DNA of 64,000 nt, taken from contig CM067317.1 of NCBI GenBank assembly GCA_034231615.1, positions 1,634,501 to 1,698,500 of the forward strand, read 5' to 3'. This document shows positions 27,301 through 42,300 of the stretch, piece by piece. The DNA comes from Meghimatium bilineatum (lineage: Eukaryota > Mollusca > Gastropoda > Stylommatophora > Philomycidae). The position numbers and the translations under genes are program-made. The notes beneath the pieces were generated by a model, which was given only the letters and a program-made list of their open reading frames with translations, had not been told where the DNA came from and ran no database searches. The first letter of the stretch is position 1, and every line of letters starts with the position of its first letter.

Positions 27301-30300
27301 CCACACATAATGTCTGTCTAGTCCACACATAATGTCTAGTCCACACATAATGTCTAGTCCACACAAAATGTCTAGTCCACACATAATGTCTGTCTAGTCC
27401 ACACATAATGTCTAGTCCACACATAATGTCTAGTCCACACATAATGTCTGTCTAGTCCACACATAATGTCTAGTCCACACATAATGTCTGTCTAGTCCAC
27501 ACATAATGTCTGTCTAGTCCACACATAATGTCTAGTCCACACATAATGTCTGTCTAGTCCACACATAATGTCTGTCTAGTCCACACATAATGTCTAGTCC
27601 ACACATAATGTCTAGTCCACACAAAATGTCTAATCCACACATAATGTCTGTCTAGTCCACACAAAATGTCTAGTCCACACATAATGTCTGTCTAGTCCAC
27701 ACATAATGTCTAGTCCACACATAATGTCTAGTCCACACATAATGTCTAGTCCACACATAATGTCTGTCTAGTCCACACATAATGTCTGTCTAGTCCACAC
27801 ATAATGTCTGTCTAGTCCACAGATGCATACTTATTCTCTGCATGAGTAATATTACTGAATGTATTACTAGCAGTCACAGTCTGTGTAACAGCGTAACAAC
27901 ACATTGACAATTTAATTGACTTATGAATTGTGCTACTCTCTGAGATGTCATAACCAGCATATATCTACTACCTGCAGTTTATCATTATTAGATGATAGCT
28001 CATGCATACACATCCTGTTGAATGATGTCCAACAGGCACAGCGCTACTACCGCATGAAACTCATGGTTGTTGGTTACGGTGGTAGAGGAAAGACCAGTTT
28101 ATTGCACGCTCTCAAGAGAAAGATTAGAAATGTGCCGCCAGAGAAACCAGCAGTAACAGTTGGAGTGATTGTAGAGGATTGGAGGTATGTATTGTCTGTC
28201 TACTCAGTGTGTCCTGCTGATTGTAGAGGATTGGAGGTATGTATTGTCTGTCTACTCAGTGTGTCCTGCTGATTGTAGAGGATTGGAGGTATGTATTGTC
28301 TGTCTACTCAGTGTGTCCTGCTGATTGTAGAGGATTGGAGGTATGTATTGTCTGTCTACTCAGTGTGTCCTGCTGATTGTAGAGGATTGGAGGTATGTAT
28401 TGTCTGTCTACTCAGTGTGTCCTGCTGATTGTAGAGGATTGGAGGTATGTATTGTCTGTCTACTCAGTGTGTCCTGCTGATTGTAGAGGATTGGAGGTAT
28501 GTATTGTCTGTCTACTCAGTGTGTCCTGCTGATTGTAGAGGATGGGAGGTACCCTGTATTTATTGTCTGTCTACTCAGTGTGTCCTGCTGATCAGCTACT
28601 GCAGTGTGAAATGTCTGCTTATTCTGTATGTATCACATCTCAGTTGCGTGTGTTTACATTCATATATTTGTGTGTGTGTGTGTGCATTTGCACTTTAGAA
28701 CAGTGTATGAATATGTGTTATTGGAAACTGACAGGGACACTGTAGTCAGGAGAGAGGGGGGGGGGGTGGGAATGTTAGCAGTGATAATAAAGAACTAGTG
28801 AGTTCTTCTTAAACTAATGTAAAATGATGACATAAAGTCAGTAATATACATCTGCTTTATTATATGTCACCACAATGTGTGCAGGGTGGATATTTAATAT
28901 TTTTCCCTGAAAGAGACAAATGTATTCTTTATGGAGTGACAGATAAAAGGTGTAGAATATAGAATAATAAAGAGAGAACATCATTGAACTGGGAATATTT
29001 GATAATCTCTTACCATCATCTAGTAGTGTGTGCTATGTATTGTGTCTTACAATCATCTAGTAGTGTGTGCTATGTATTGTGTCTTACAATCATCTAGTAG
29101 TGTGTGCTATGTATTGTGTCTTACAATCATCTAGTAGTGTGTGCTATGTATTGTGTCTTACAATCATCTAGTAGTGTGTGCTATGTATTGTGTCTTACAA
29201 TCATCTAGTAGTGTGTGCTATGTATTGTGTCGTACAATCATCTAGTAGTGTGTGCTATGTATTGTGCTTTAGTCTGCTAGTACAATCAGTCATGTAATGC
29301 ATGTTATAATTAAATACTGTCAGCCGCATGTTGCCAGGGCCAGAAAAGGAAGAATAGCAGCACTGTGATCTGTCATGCATGTCATAAGAGGTTTTCGAGG
29401 TGTAGTTGATTGTCCTACCCCATAGAGGGTCAAAGTGATTCAATGCCATGCATGGGATATGTCAGGTGCAGATATTTCAGCCAAGCTATAAACCATGACA
29501 CAATGCATTCCGTTCTCTGGACTACATTCTGATAATCTGCAGTAGTCTGATAACGAATGTATGAGAAGATGTAGAAGATACAATCAGTGTAATCATGTAT
29601 GTTTCAATTGTCTTCCCAATAGATATGAGAGACAGAGTTATGTTTCAATTGTCTTCCCAATAGATATGAGAGACAGAGTTATGTTTCAATTGTCTTCCCA
29701 ATAGATATGAGAGACAGAGTTATGTTTCAATTGTCTTCCCAATAGATATGAGAGACAGAGTTATGTTTCAATTGTCTTCCCAATAGATATGAGAGACAGA
29801 GTTATGTTTCAATTGTCTTCCCAATAGATATGAGAGACAGAGTTATGTTTCAATTGTCTTCCCAATAGATATGAGAGACAGAGTTATGTTTCAATTGTCT
29901 TCCCAATAGATATGAGAGACAGAGTTATGTTTCAATTGTCTTCCCAATAGATATGAGAGACAGAGTTATGTTTCAATTGTCTTCCCAATAGATATGAGAG
30001 ACAGAGTTATGTTTCAATTGTCTTCCCAATAGATATGAGAGACAGAGTTATGTTTCAATTGTCTTCCCAATAGATATGAGAGACAGAGTTATGTTTCAAT
30101 TGTCTTCCCAATAGATATGAGAGACAGAGTTATGTTTCAATTGTCTTCCCAATAGATATGAGAGACAGAGTTATGTTTCAATTGTCTTCCCAATAGATAT
30201 GAGAGACAGAGTTATGTTTCAATTGTCTTCCCAATAGATATGAGAGACAGAGTTATGTTTCAATTGTCTTCCCAATAGATATGAGAGACAGAGTTATGTT

Positions 30301-33300
30301 TCAATTGTCTTCCCAATAGATATGAGAGACAGAGTTATGTTTCAATTGTCTTCCCAATAGATATGAGAGACAGAGTTATGTTTCAATTGTCTTCCCAATA
30401 GATATGAGAGACAGAGTTATGTTTCAATTGTCTTCCCAATAGATATGAGAGACAGAGTTATGTTTCAATTGTCTTCCCAATAGATATGAGAGACAGAGTT
30501 ATGTTTCAATTGTCTTCCCAATAGATATGAGAGACAGAGTTATGTTTCAATTGTCTTCCCAATAGATATGAGAGACAGAGTTATGTTTCAATTGTCTTCC
30601 CAATAGATATGAGAGACAGAGTTATGTTTCAATTGTCTTCCCAATAGATATGAGAGACAGAGTTATGTTTCAATTGTCTTCCCAATAGATATGAGAGACA
30701 GAGTTATGTTTCAATTGTCTTCCCAATAGATATGAGAGACAGAGTTATGTTTCAATTGTCTTCCCAATAGATATGAGAGACAGAGTTATGTTTCAATTGT
30801 CTTCCCAATAGATATGAGAGACAGAGTTATGTTTCAATTGTCTTCCCAATAGATATGAGAGACAGAGTTATGTTTCAATTGTCTTCCCAATAGATATGAG
30901 AGACAGAGTTATGTTTCAATTGTCTTCCCAATAGATATGAGAGACAGAGTTATGTTTCAATTGTCTTCCCAATAGATATGAGAGACAGAGTTATGTTTCA
31001 ATTGTCTTCCCAATAGATATGAGAGACAGAGTTATGTTTCAATTGTCTTCCCAATAGATATGAGAGACAGAGTTATGTTTCAATTGTCTTCCCAATAGAT
31101 ATGAGAGACAGAGTTATGTTTCAATTGTCTTCCCAATAGATATGAGAGACAGAGTTATGTTTCAATTGTCTTCCCAATAGATATGAGAGACAGAGTTATG
31201 TTTCAATTGTCTTCCCAATAGATATGAGAGACAGAGTTATGTTTCAATTGTCTTCCCAATAGATATGAGAGACAGAGTTATGTTTCAATTGTCTTCCCAA
31301 TAGATATGAGAGACAGAGTTATGTTTCAATTGTCTTCCCAATAGATATGAGAGACAGAGTTATGTTTCAATTGTCTTCCCAATAGATATGAGAGACAGAG
31401 TTATGTTTCAATTGTCTTCCCAATAGATATGAGAGACAGAGTTATGTTTCAATTGTCTTCCCAATAGATATGAGAGACAGAGTTATGTTTCAATTGTCTT
31501 CCCAATAGATATGAGAGACAGAGTTATGTTTCAATTGTCTTCCCAATAGATATGAGAGACAGAGTTATGTTTCAATTGTCTTCCCAATAGATATGAGAGA
31601 CAGAGTTATGTTTCAATTGTCTTCCCAATAGATATGAGAGACAGAGTTATGTTTCAATTGTCTTCCCAATAGATATGAGAGACAGAGTTATGTTTCAATT
31701 GTCTTCCCAATAGATATGAGAGACAGAGTTATGTTTCAATTGTCTTCCCAATAGATATGAGAGACAGAGTTATGTTTCAATTGTCTTCCCAATAGATATG
31801 AGAGACAGAGTTATGTTTCAATTGTCTTCCCAATAGATATGAGAGACAGAGTTATGTTTCAATTGTCTTCCCAATAGATATGAGAGACAGAGTTATGTTT
31901 CAATTGTCTTCCCAATAGATATGAGAGACAGAGTTATGGAAAGACAGTCATCTACACACTCAACACATGGGACTTTGCTGGACAGGAGGATTTTTACAGC
32001 ACACATCAGTGTTTTCTCTCTAACAGAACACTTTATCTGGTAAAATGTTCTCATCATTAGTGTTTTTTTCTCTAACAGAACACTTTATCTGGTATTTTGA
32101 TCTGATTTGACTATCAGAATTTTAGTTTAACTATTTTGGACATGAGGTCCTGACATTTTAGGTTGTATGTAAACAATTGCTTTCCCCCCACAAACCAAAA
32201 TATCAAGATTTCTATATGACATAATAGCACTCATATCAATCAAATCAAACATCTTATTTACAAACAGTGCAGATGTCACAAGTATGCAGTTCATTGTGGT
32301 AAAGCGCACTTTCACTATGGTGTACATTTGTTGATCTATTTTGTGCTTGTTTGTTGTTTTCATAATGAAACAACCTGCTAACAACAGGGACATTTCTGCT
32401 CTAAAATGCTAATAGCGAAACAAGCTGTTAAACTTGTGATTTGTAATTCAGAGAATGATGAATTAGATGTAAATGTTGAATATTCTTGAAATTATATGGA
32501 AATTGAACCAGGCGATCATTTTAATATTAAAATTGAATTAGACTGATGACCAATAGTTGTGATCGATCATCATAGACCCTCCCCCCTCCCTCCACCCCCC
32601 GAGATTGATAAGAAGTCTATCTTACATATTATGTCAATTATATTTGATAGAAATAAGTCTCCTACTGATGTGGAGCAAGGTAGTCTAGTTGATAGTGACC
32701 TTGTCCACTTTCACAGGGTTACAGTGTGCCAGATTTGAAACAGCGGCAGACAAAAATATCAGGGTCATGATTTCTCACCTGACATGACCGCTCCTCCAGT
32801 CGGCGAGCTGTAAATGGGGGCTTGACACATGAGTTAGGGAAGATAAACACAGCGAGGAAGGGAACTGGCAACCCAACTAATAGGTGTTGCAGCTAAGTAC
32901 ATGAAGAGTTATCTTCATCCTCGACAGTAGTTTGCAAAGTGTACACGAGAACAAGTCTGTATATGGGGGGGGGGGGGTCAGACACTCCCCCCTTTAGTAA
33001 ATCATAACATAACTTTTAGTACTAGGAATGTAGCCAAAAGTTGGGTAAAATCCCTCCCTGAATGATTTTTCACACAAAGCTCATCACATTTCTCATCAAA
33101 AATAGAGAATTACATACATAAATGGGCAACTGGAAAAAATTAGAAAAAATGGGCGTTTAGGTCAAACCCTTCTTACTGAATTATGTATCCACTACTATCC
33201 TGTGTCAGAATACATAGCCACTAGCCTGTATCAGAATCAACTAAGGTAGAAAATACTATTGACATTGTGTATACTATGTATCTAGCAACTAGTTCTACTG

Positions 33301-36300
33301 ATGTCTCCCATCTAGTATGTTTCCTGATCAGGAGTCTAGGGGAAGGGTACTTGCACAAGGGTAATGAAACTTTGTTAATCACTGGTAACACCACATGATG
33401 TCACACATGAAACAATGATGTTTCAACAAAAAGATCTTAATTAAGAACACAGCATAGTACATGACCAGTAATGAAAAGCACTGTTCACGTTTACATAATA
33501 ATAGCTGATACATGATTGCCTTTCCAGAAATATCTTACATGCAACAGTTGAGGGTGGAAGATGAAGAGGAGGTCAGAAGAAAGTCTGGATTGATAATATT
33601 AAAGATTGGGCAGGATTAAGATGCTTCATACTTCAACAAAGAACTGATAACAGGGAGGCGTGGCGATATGTTTGTGTTCATGTTTCCAGAGTTGCACCCT
33701 TACAACACTGAAGTGTTATGGGTTTCATGATGATGATGAATATACAACACTGAAGTGTTATGGGTTTCATGATGATGAATATATTGATGATGTTTGAGTA
33801 ATAAATCTTTCATTCCAGAGGATATCTTCCTGGCAAAGTATTTTCATCATCAATTGTAGAACATATGTCATTTTAAACTGTTGCAAGGAACATATCCAAT
33901 TGTTGTGCCATCAAGAAACCTGCAAGTTTTGTCTTATGATCTCTCCCTCTTATTGTCTACAGGTGGTCTACGACATCAGTATGGGTACAGATGAAATAGA
34001 CAAACTCAAACCTTGGTTGTCCAACATTCATGCTAGAGCACCTGGTTGTCCTGTCATTGTGGTGGGCACTCACTACGACCTCCTGCCAGAGGGTAAGACA
34101 TGAAAGTATTGCTGACCACTAGTCGATGAAGTTTTCTTGTGTGAAATTAGAGCAAAACTATATGGACTCAAACTGTCAATAAGTATAGTTCAATAGAAGT
34201 GCTAGAAACACTGAATGTATGTGATGCTATAATAGAGGGAAGAGCACCTGGATGGAGGAGAAAGGGCAGACCAAGAAGACGATGGACTGAGGACATTAAA
34301 GATAACATGAATACATCGTTGGAAAATGCAAGCCACATGGCCCAAGACAGAGAAGGGCTTAGGGAATTCATTGGGAAGACAACATTCTGGAGAGAATAAG
34401 TCACATGACATCTGATTACCCAAGATCTGATATACATGTCATATACTGGACTTTCAGTACAATGGCATGGAGTACCATGGCACCATATTAAAACAAGACC
34501 CCCGAACTGTCATTTTGAAATACATGATAAGACATTCATAGATGACAAAAGATGTTCTTCAAGGTATGGTGGAGGGTGGAAGAAGACTAGGTAGCCAGAA
34601 GAAGACGTCCGGATAATATCAAGAAGTGGACAGAGTGTGAAGTTTACAAACTAATCAGGATGGTTGAAGATAGAAATGTGTGGAGCTCTCTCTGCACCAA
34701 ATGTCACAATGTGATCCTGATGATTGTGGGTTTTATTATTATTATTATTATATATACATATATCAAGTGACATATTCTTTCCAGAACTCTATCTTCATCG
34801 TGGATACTCTGAATCCGTATATGTCCCAGGGAAGGAGGCATGCATTGGCATGTTCATGCACTCTCTGATGTCGCTTGTCCATTGTCTTGGTCTTTTTCTT
34901 CTCTTTCCTGGCACTCTACTCTCCAAAATCAGCTGTTCCATAATTGTTATTATACATGTCATATAGAATTTGAATCTGTACATATTGGGTGTTTTTTTTG
35001 GTTATTGAAAGTCATAAATCATACAGTTGGGGAGCTAGCCGCCAACATCATCAAGATCCATCATTGGGTATACAGTTTTCATGCTGTTATTGAAAGTCAT
35101 ACAGTTGTGGAGATAGTCTTCAGATCAATATCATCAGCATACATCATTGGGTTTTCACATTGTTATTCCTAGCAGAATCCTAGGAATATCACTAAGAGAC
35201 AGACTGAGGAATGAGGACATTAGACAAAAAAACTGGCACCACCCAAATATTCGAATATATTAAGAGACAACAGATCAAATGGTTTGCACATACCAGCAGA
35301 CTACCATCAGACAGCATACCACAGCAAGCTATGCTATACAGACAGAGTGAAGGCAGACCTAGAAGCTAACCATGACAACAATGGATCATCGCAATAACAG
35401 AGGCGACAAATTTCACAATATACTCAGCACACAAGAGGCCCTTCTCCAGAAAACTCTTCTACCCCTGATGCTGAAAGGCAACAAAGGGTTTAGTGAATAG
35501 ATAGATAGATGCTGTTAATTAAAGTCATACAGTTGTTGAGTTAGCCATCAGCAGAAATGATAATCATCCATCATTGCACACAGGACATGTCTACAGTGCT
35601 GCAGTCTTTCCTTGACTACATCCATCATTGCATGCAGGACATGTCTACAGTGCTGCGATCTTCCCTTGCCTACATCCATCATTGCACGATGATTTGACAG
35701 TTGTCGTTCTGTCATGGTTGATGAACAAGCTTGTGGATGTTACTTCTTCTTCTTTCTGTCCTCATGTACCTTTCGGTGTTGAGGCAAGAGTGAGTGTACG
35801 GTATTTTGCCCTTCTATTTGCCTCTTCCGCTGTTATATTTCAGAGTGTCTCTAATACATTATCTATCCACCTTTTATGAGGGCGTACAATAGGTCGACTG
35901 TTTTAATATCGTTTGTTAAGTGTTTTTTGGATAATACTTTGCTCTTTCTGTCTGGTTATGGTGGCCGTACCATATAACTTGTTGTTTCTGGATGTATTCT
36001 ATTTCTGACTTAATCCCTAATTGTTTCCTTAGTGTTTAATTCCTGATTTTGTCTCTCAAGCTAACTCCAATCATACGTCTCACACATTTCATTTCAGTGG
36101 TGTTAATCTTATGTATTGTTCTAGAATCCAATGTCCAAGTTTGACACTGAAACACAACGTTGGTAAGAAAATGTTGTTGAAAAGCGCTTTCTTTGTTTCT
36201 ACTGTAATATCTTTGTTTCTTAGTAAAGGTGTTAATTGACCAATGACCTGACAGGCCTTAATACATCTTGTGTTTATCTCCGCCTCTTGTCTGCCGTCAT

Positions 36301-39300
36301 ATTTCAATGTGCTGCCCAGATATTTGAATTCATCTACTTGTTTTAGTTGGATGTTACAGTTTCTTGATTATCAGCATGTAAATATGTACAGGGGGAATCA
36401 TCAACCTCATCTATTTTATTTGACACTTCAGGTTACCTGATCCATTTCTCTACCATGTGACACAATATCGATGCAAGCCTACCAATCTGCTCTCTCATTT
36501 CTTTGAACACCTACATGACCGGGCACCAATATCAATGTGATGCATTCCAACTTCAACCTCTCCACTGCATCACACCACATGATGATGATGAAATAATCCC
36601 TCTAGCTGTGAGCAGGTAGCTCTTGACAGCCCATATTTTTTCAGACAACAGTTCAGATTCTTTTCATTCATATAAATGTGGTGTCAGTTCAGATTGTATC
36701 AAATGAATGGTTGTGCATGGGAGATTTATAGATGCATGTTTATCAACCAAGTTGGAAAAGGGGGGGGGGGGTCATTCCATTGTGTCAGTGTCCCAGGATT
36801 ACTACATCCTGCCAGGGGTGCAGCACACACTTCTGGAGCAAATATATCATAATACCTGTGTCATATTTCTGGAAATATCTGCAGTACTGATCACATATAG
36901 CATTCCCCATCTCTGGGTGTCTGCCACAAAAGCTGCAATGTCCGTTGGTCTTTGTCATCCATGAGCATTATTTGGTAGAAGACACAAGTCATACATTGAG
37001 ACAGGATGTGACAATGCAGATATGTTTACAGGTCACAGGTTGTCAGCTTATCCCCCAACTTTCCTTAGTAGCCTCCTATGGCATGCATGGAAAGAAGACT
37101 GGCTTTATTTTTTGCTCCCTGTATTAGAAACTCATGCCACTGTTGTCACATGGGTGACCATGTCCTAGGTTGTCACATGTGGGTGACCATTTCCCAAGTT
37201 GAAGTTACTTGATCTGGAACATTCTTGTTATTGTTCAATAGTTTCTTCTTGATACATATTGTCACTCATGTATCTGTGTCCTTGACTTTCAGATACCAGG
37301 GGACAAGTTGTAACAGACTTTGAGCTAAAACTAAAAGAATTAGTACACAAGCCAGGTAAGCATTCACAGTAATAAATAACCACACACTGTCAGGGAAGGG
37401 GGGATATCAGACAAGAGAGGTGGAGAGTAGTCGTAACCTTCTATAACAGTTACCATGTTGTTCAGACAGGCCGACATTGTGCTTGAACTAGTTACAGGCA
37501 CGGCGTGGGTGGACGGAACAACAAAGAAACCTGTCGCAAGGGCCAGAGTTGTGCCCTGATGTCGACATCTGTTTCAGCGGCATTGGACTCAAAACACCAT
37601 CGAGTTGAATGGCTGCTGGAACAGAGGGCGGAGCACTTATGGGAATGCCCCATGTGCTGTGAGGCCAGTTTCTAATCAAGAATCAAGGTGGAGAGTGCCG
37701 CAGTAATATGATCTAAGAATCTATCACAACTATAATAGTGTATTATTATCACTGGTGTTGTTGTTTGTCCATCATAAGTGATGATAACCATTTGTTACAT
37801 CCACTTTTGAAAATTCAATTTTAGTTATGTCCTTGATTATGAGTATGTAGATGGCTAATGAGCCCTATTCGAGCTGTAAATGTCCTTGGACAGCTCGGAC
37901 ATGGAATGACGACTGTAGACGGATATTGGTCTATCCGTGACTTTCTAGCTGCTCTCCGCTGTTGAGCTGCTGCATTTCTCTTCTTTTTACAAGATGATGA
38001 GCTTTTTTTTTATTTTAGAACGCCATGTAGATCTATTTTGTGCAAGTTCTTCCCATGTATCGTTGTCTATTTCAAAGGCTTTCAGTGAGTTCTTTAACGA
38101 GTCCTTGTAGCGTTTCCTTTGGCCACCTTGAGATCGTATACCCTTCTCTAGCTCACCATAGAGAAGTATCTTTGACAGACGATGGTCTGGCATACGCACC
38201 AAATGACATGTCCAACGAATCTGTGTCTGCATCAGGATCGAGTCAATGCTTGGGACACCAGCTCTATCAAGGACAGTGGTATCTGGAATCTTGTCTTGCC
38301 ATCTGATGTTCATAACTTTTCTGAGACAATTTGTGTGAAAATGATTGCGTTTTTTCACATGCCGTCTATACACAGTCCATGTTTCACTAGCGTATAACAG
38401 CACTGGAAGTACCACTGCTCTATAAACCGGTAACTTATATAATGAATACATATATGAATAAAATTATATCAGTTACAATATAACACATGGACACATTGAT
38501 TAGTTATAATATAACACATGGGCACATTGATTAGTTATAATATAACACATGGACACATTGATTAGTTATAATATAACACATGGGCACATTGATTAGTTAT
38601 AATATAACACATGGACACATTGATTAGTTACAATATAACACATGGACACATTGATTAGTTACAATATAACACATGGACACATTGATTAGTTACAATATAA
38701 CACATGGACACATTGATTAGTTACAATATAACACATGGACACATTGATTAGTTATAATATAACACATGGACACATTGATTAGTTATAATATAACACATGG
38801 ACACATTGATTAGTTATAATATAACACATGGACACATTGATTAGTTATAATATAACACATGGGCACATTGATTAGTTACAATATAACACATGGACACATT
38901 GATTAGTTATAATATAACACATGGACACATTGATTAGTTACAATATAACACATGGACACATTGATTAGTTATAATAGTTATCACATGGAGACATCCAGTG
39001 ACAGTATTCCATTATTACAGTTGTTATGCTACTCTTTTTCTACTCAATTATCTTAGACTAGTTATTCTGTCGTATTAGGGACCAAACCCGAAATAAAGGA
39101 ATGATGAAAACAGATGTGCAGGACCTCGGGCGTCCAGGTCACAAAGTGGCCAACCGGGGTGCAAATAATTACAGTTCTACTGTGGAACTTGCAGCACAAC
39201 GTACTTCACGCTCCCCGACGGAAATCACACGATAATTTTGTTGTGGTTACTTGAGAGCGAACGCTGAAGAAGAAGAATTCTGTCGTATCATGCTGCTACT

Positions 39301-42300
39301 ATCACTGCTGCTCCTTTTACTGCTGTTGCTGTCACTGCTGCTGCTACTATCACTGCTGCTGTTGTGATGTGTTGTACACTAGTAGAAGATGGTGTAGTTC
39401 ATCATGTTGCTTAACAACCGCTGATAGCAACAACATTCATGTGTACAATATCCATTTCATAAATTTCATCGCTTAGCTTCCCACATTTCAGAATAACATC
39501 ACGAGAGTGTCTCGGTTATTCCAACTAACTGAAAGGGGCTGTTGTAACATGATGAGAGATATCATAAAGAAAAAGACATCATAAGGAAGACATTGTAGGC
39601 GGGCATCATAAAGACAGACATAAAGACATCATACAGACAGACATTATAAATACATCATATATACAGACATTATAAGACAGGCATCATAAAGACAGACATC
39701 ATAAATGCACAAACATCATAGACAAACATCATAAAGACAAATATATCATAAAGACATACATCATAAAGACATAATAAAGACAAAGACATTATAAAAACAT
39801 CATATGACAGGCATCATAATTACATCATAATGACAAATACACCATAATGACATCATAAAGACAAAGACATCATAAAGACAGGTATCATAAGAAAGGAATC
39901 ATAAGAATAAATACATCATGAAGACAGATATCATAAAGACATAATTAAGACAAAGACATTATAAAGACATCATAAATACAGATATCATAAGACAGGCATC
40001 ATAATGACATCATAAAGACAAAGACATCATAATGACATCATAAAGACAAAGACATCATAATGACATCATAAAGACAAAGACATCATAATGACATCATAAA
40101 GACAAAGACATCATAATGACATCATAAGACAGACTAAATAATGACAGGCATAATGACTTCTAGTTAGGTAGTGGTCATAGAAAAGAACATGGGCGAGTAA
40201 TGAGGAGAGACAGAATGATGAACAGAAGGAAGGAGTGAGCATGGTCCTTGTAGGTGCCCGTGCGTTGCCAGGGCCCGAAAGGGGAGCAAAGAATAGCAAC
40301 ACTGTTTACCTTCCAGGCATGTCGTAAAAGGCGACTAAGGAGGTTATGGGATGGAGCTGGCTGTCCCATTCCATATAGGGTCAGTGACCCAAAGCCATGC
40401 TGAAGTCGGATGTGTCGGGCCGAAAGGCGCAGATATCGCATCAATGCTGTAAACCATGACACAACGCATTCCGTTCTCCGGACTACATCCTGCTAATCTG
40501 CAGGAGTTTGAGAATGGACGCAGAAGAAGAAGAAGTCCTTGTAGGAACAGGTCTTGGAAGACAGCAACATGAAGAGATGGAGAGACGTGCGTGAAGTGAA
40601 AGCAAAGTAAAGGGGTATCAAATCAGTGAGAAGGCTCTATACAAAGAGGTAGAAGATAGTATGAGACATTAATGAAGTTAGTAAACAGACAAAGTCTGAT
40701 ATCTCAGTAAACCTTATACTCGACCTAGCACTCTTCACTTTGTTATTTCCTTCCTCCTACAGCTTGACACTAGCCTTACTTTACCCACCTAGATTAGTTT
40801 TTGTTTCTTCATCCTGATAAAGTCACTGTAGTGGAAATGTCATCTGTCCTTGTACACCATTGTTAGTATGTCATTTCTACTATTGATGGGCGCCTGACTT
40901 ATTTCCAGTCATGCTCCGACTGTAGATACAGCTTGATGGGTGCCTGACTTATTTCCAGTCATACTCCGACTGTAGATACAGCATATAGATATATATATAT
41001 ATATCTGCTATCTATCTATATCCATAACCCGTCAGGATATACCACATTGGATGCATTAGCACATAGTGTCTCAGATACATGCTGTTGGTGTCTCAGGTGT
41101 ATGTTTATCGTGTAAATTAGTCAGCTCATATTAACAGATAAAATATAAAAGCAACATAAAGTGTTAGAGTGAAAATTGAACTGTATAACTCATCAGTGAT
41201 TTCTGTTGTGCTGTATGGTTGTGAGATTTGAACACTCACTGCAGACATAGAGAGAGACAACTACAGGCTGTCTCAATGCAAATGTTACAGCCGTATTCTA
41301 TGAATCTCCTATAGAGAACATAAGACAAATATGTCCATAAGAAATAAAATAGAGATGTATACAGGTCCCTAGGAACCATTGATTTCAATAGTGAAATGAT
41401 GAAAACTTGCATGGTTTTGACAGGTATACAGACATTACTCCTTGTCAAAAACAATATTGCAGGGAACAGTCAAAGGTGGAAGGAGCATAAGGGGACAAAG
41501 AAAATCATAGGAAGATAACATCAAGAACCTGACAGGTCAGGATTTTCCTCGCTCATCTGTATTGCTGAAGATAGAAATTGTTCTCGGACTGACTCATGTA
41601 GACATGTCCAACTTACCTGTATGTATGGATTGTGTTTCTACTTTCAGGTTGTCCAGTCATCAGCTGTTTTGCTATCGTTGGCTTGAACAGAGAGAGCAAA
41701 GAGCTAGATCAGCTGAGAAGTAGGGTCAAGGAAATTGTCGATGAGTATGTACTGTCTTGTTCAATAGTTGATGCTGGCACAAGTAGACTGTATTTCTGTA
41801 TGTAAGGCCAAATGCAGAACTAAGAGATGACCTTACAAACAATGGATCATTATTTGTATGATACAGCAACTGTTTATCATATTCATCTCACAATAAAATA
41901 GCCTCAAAATAGGTAGAGGATTGCCTTCATTCTACTCATGTTTCCCCATATGTACTCTATCCCTTTCAGCAGAACAACTTGCTGTGTGCTGAAATAGCTA
42001 CTTCCATCATGTAACTGTAGCTTTAAGTGTTCAGAGAATCTCAGAAATATGTACCTGGTAATTAGATTTTATATTAATACCCTGGAATCTCAGAAATATG
42101 TACCTGGTAACTAGAATTTATGTTTGGTATTAGGTATGTTGATTATCCTCTTCACACACCGGACAAGTTCATGGGTGCTCAGATCTCCGCTTCAGTAAAT
42201 CTCTCAGGGTATAACGGCTGATGGTTCTGGTTCTATGTTAGTTAACTACTCTTTTTGAAATCTTTGTCAGATGTTCTCTACGGGCCATGCCCATCCTCAC

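Noticed and set aside
29598..31934. CRISPR array (regular repeats)
   Set aside because: There are no unique spacers: the 41-bp units are identical and contiguous, and the setting is an animal intron.
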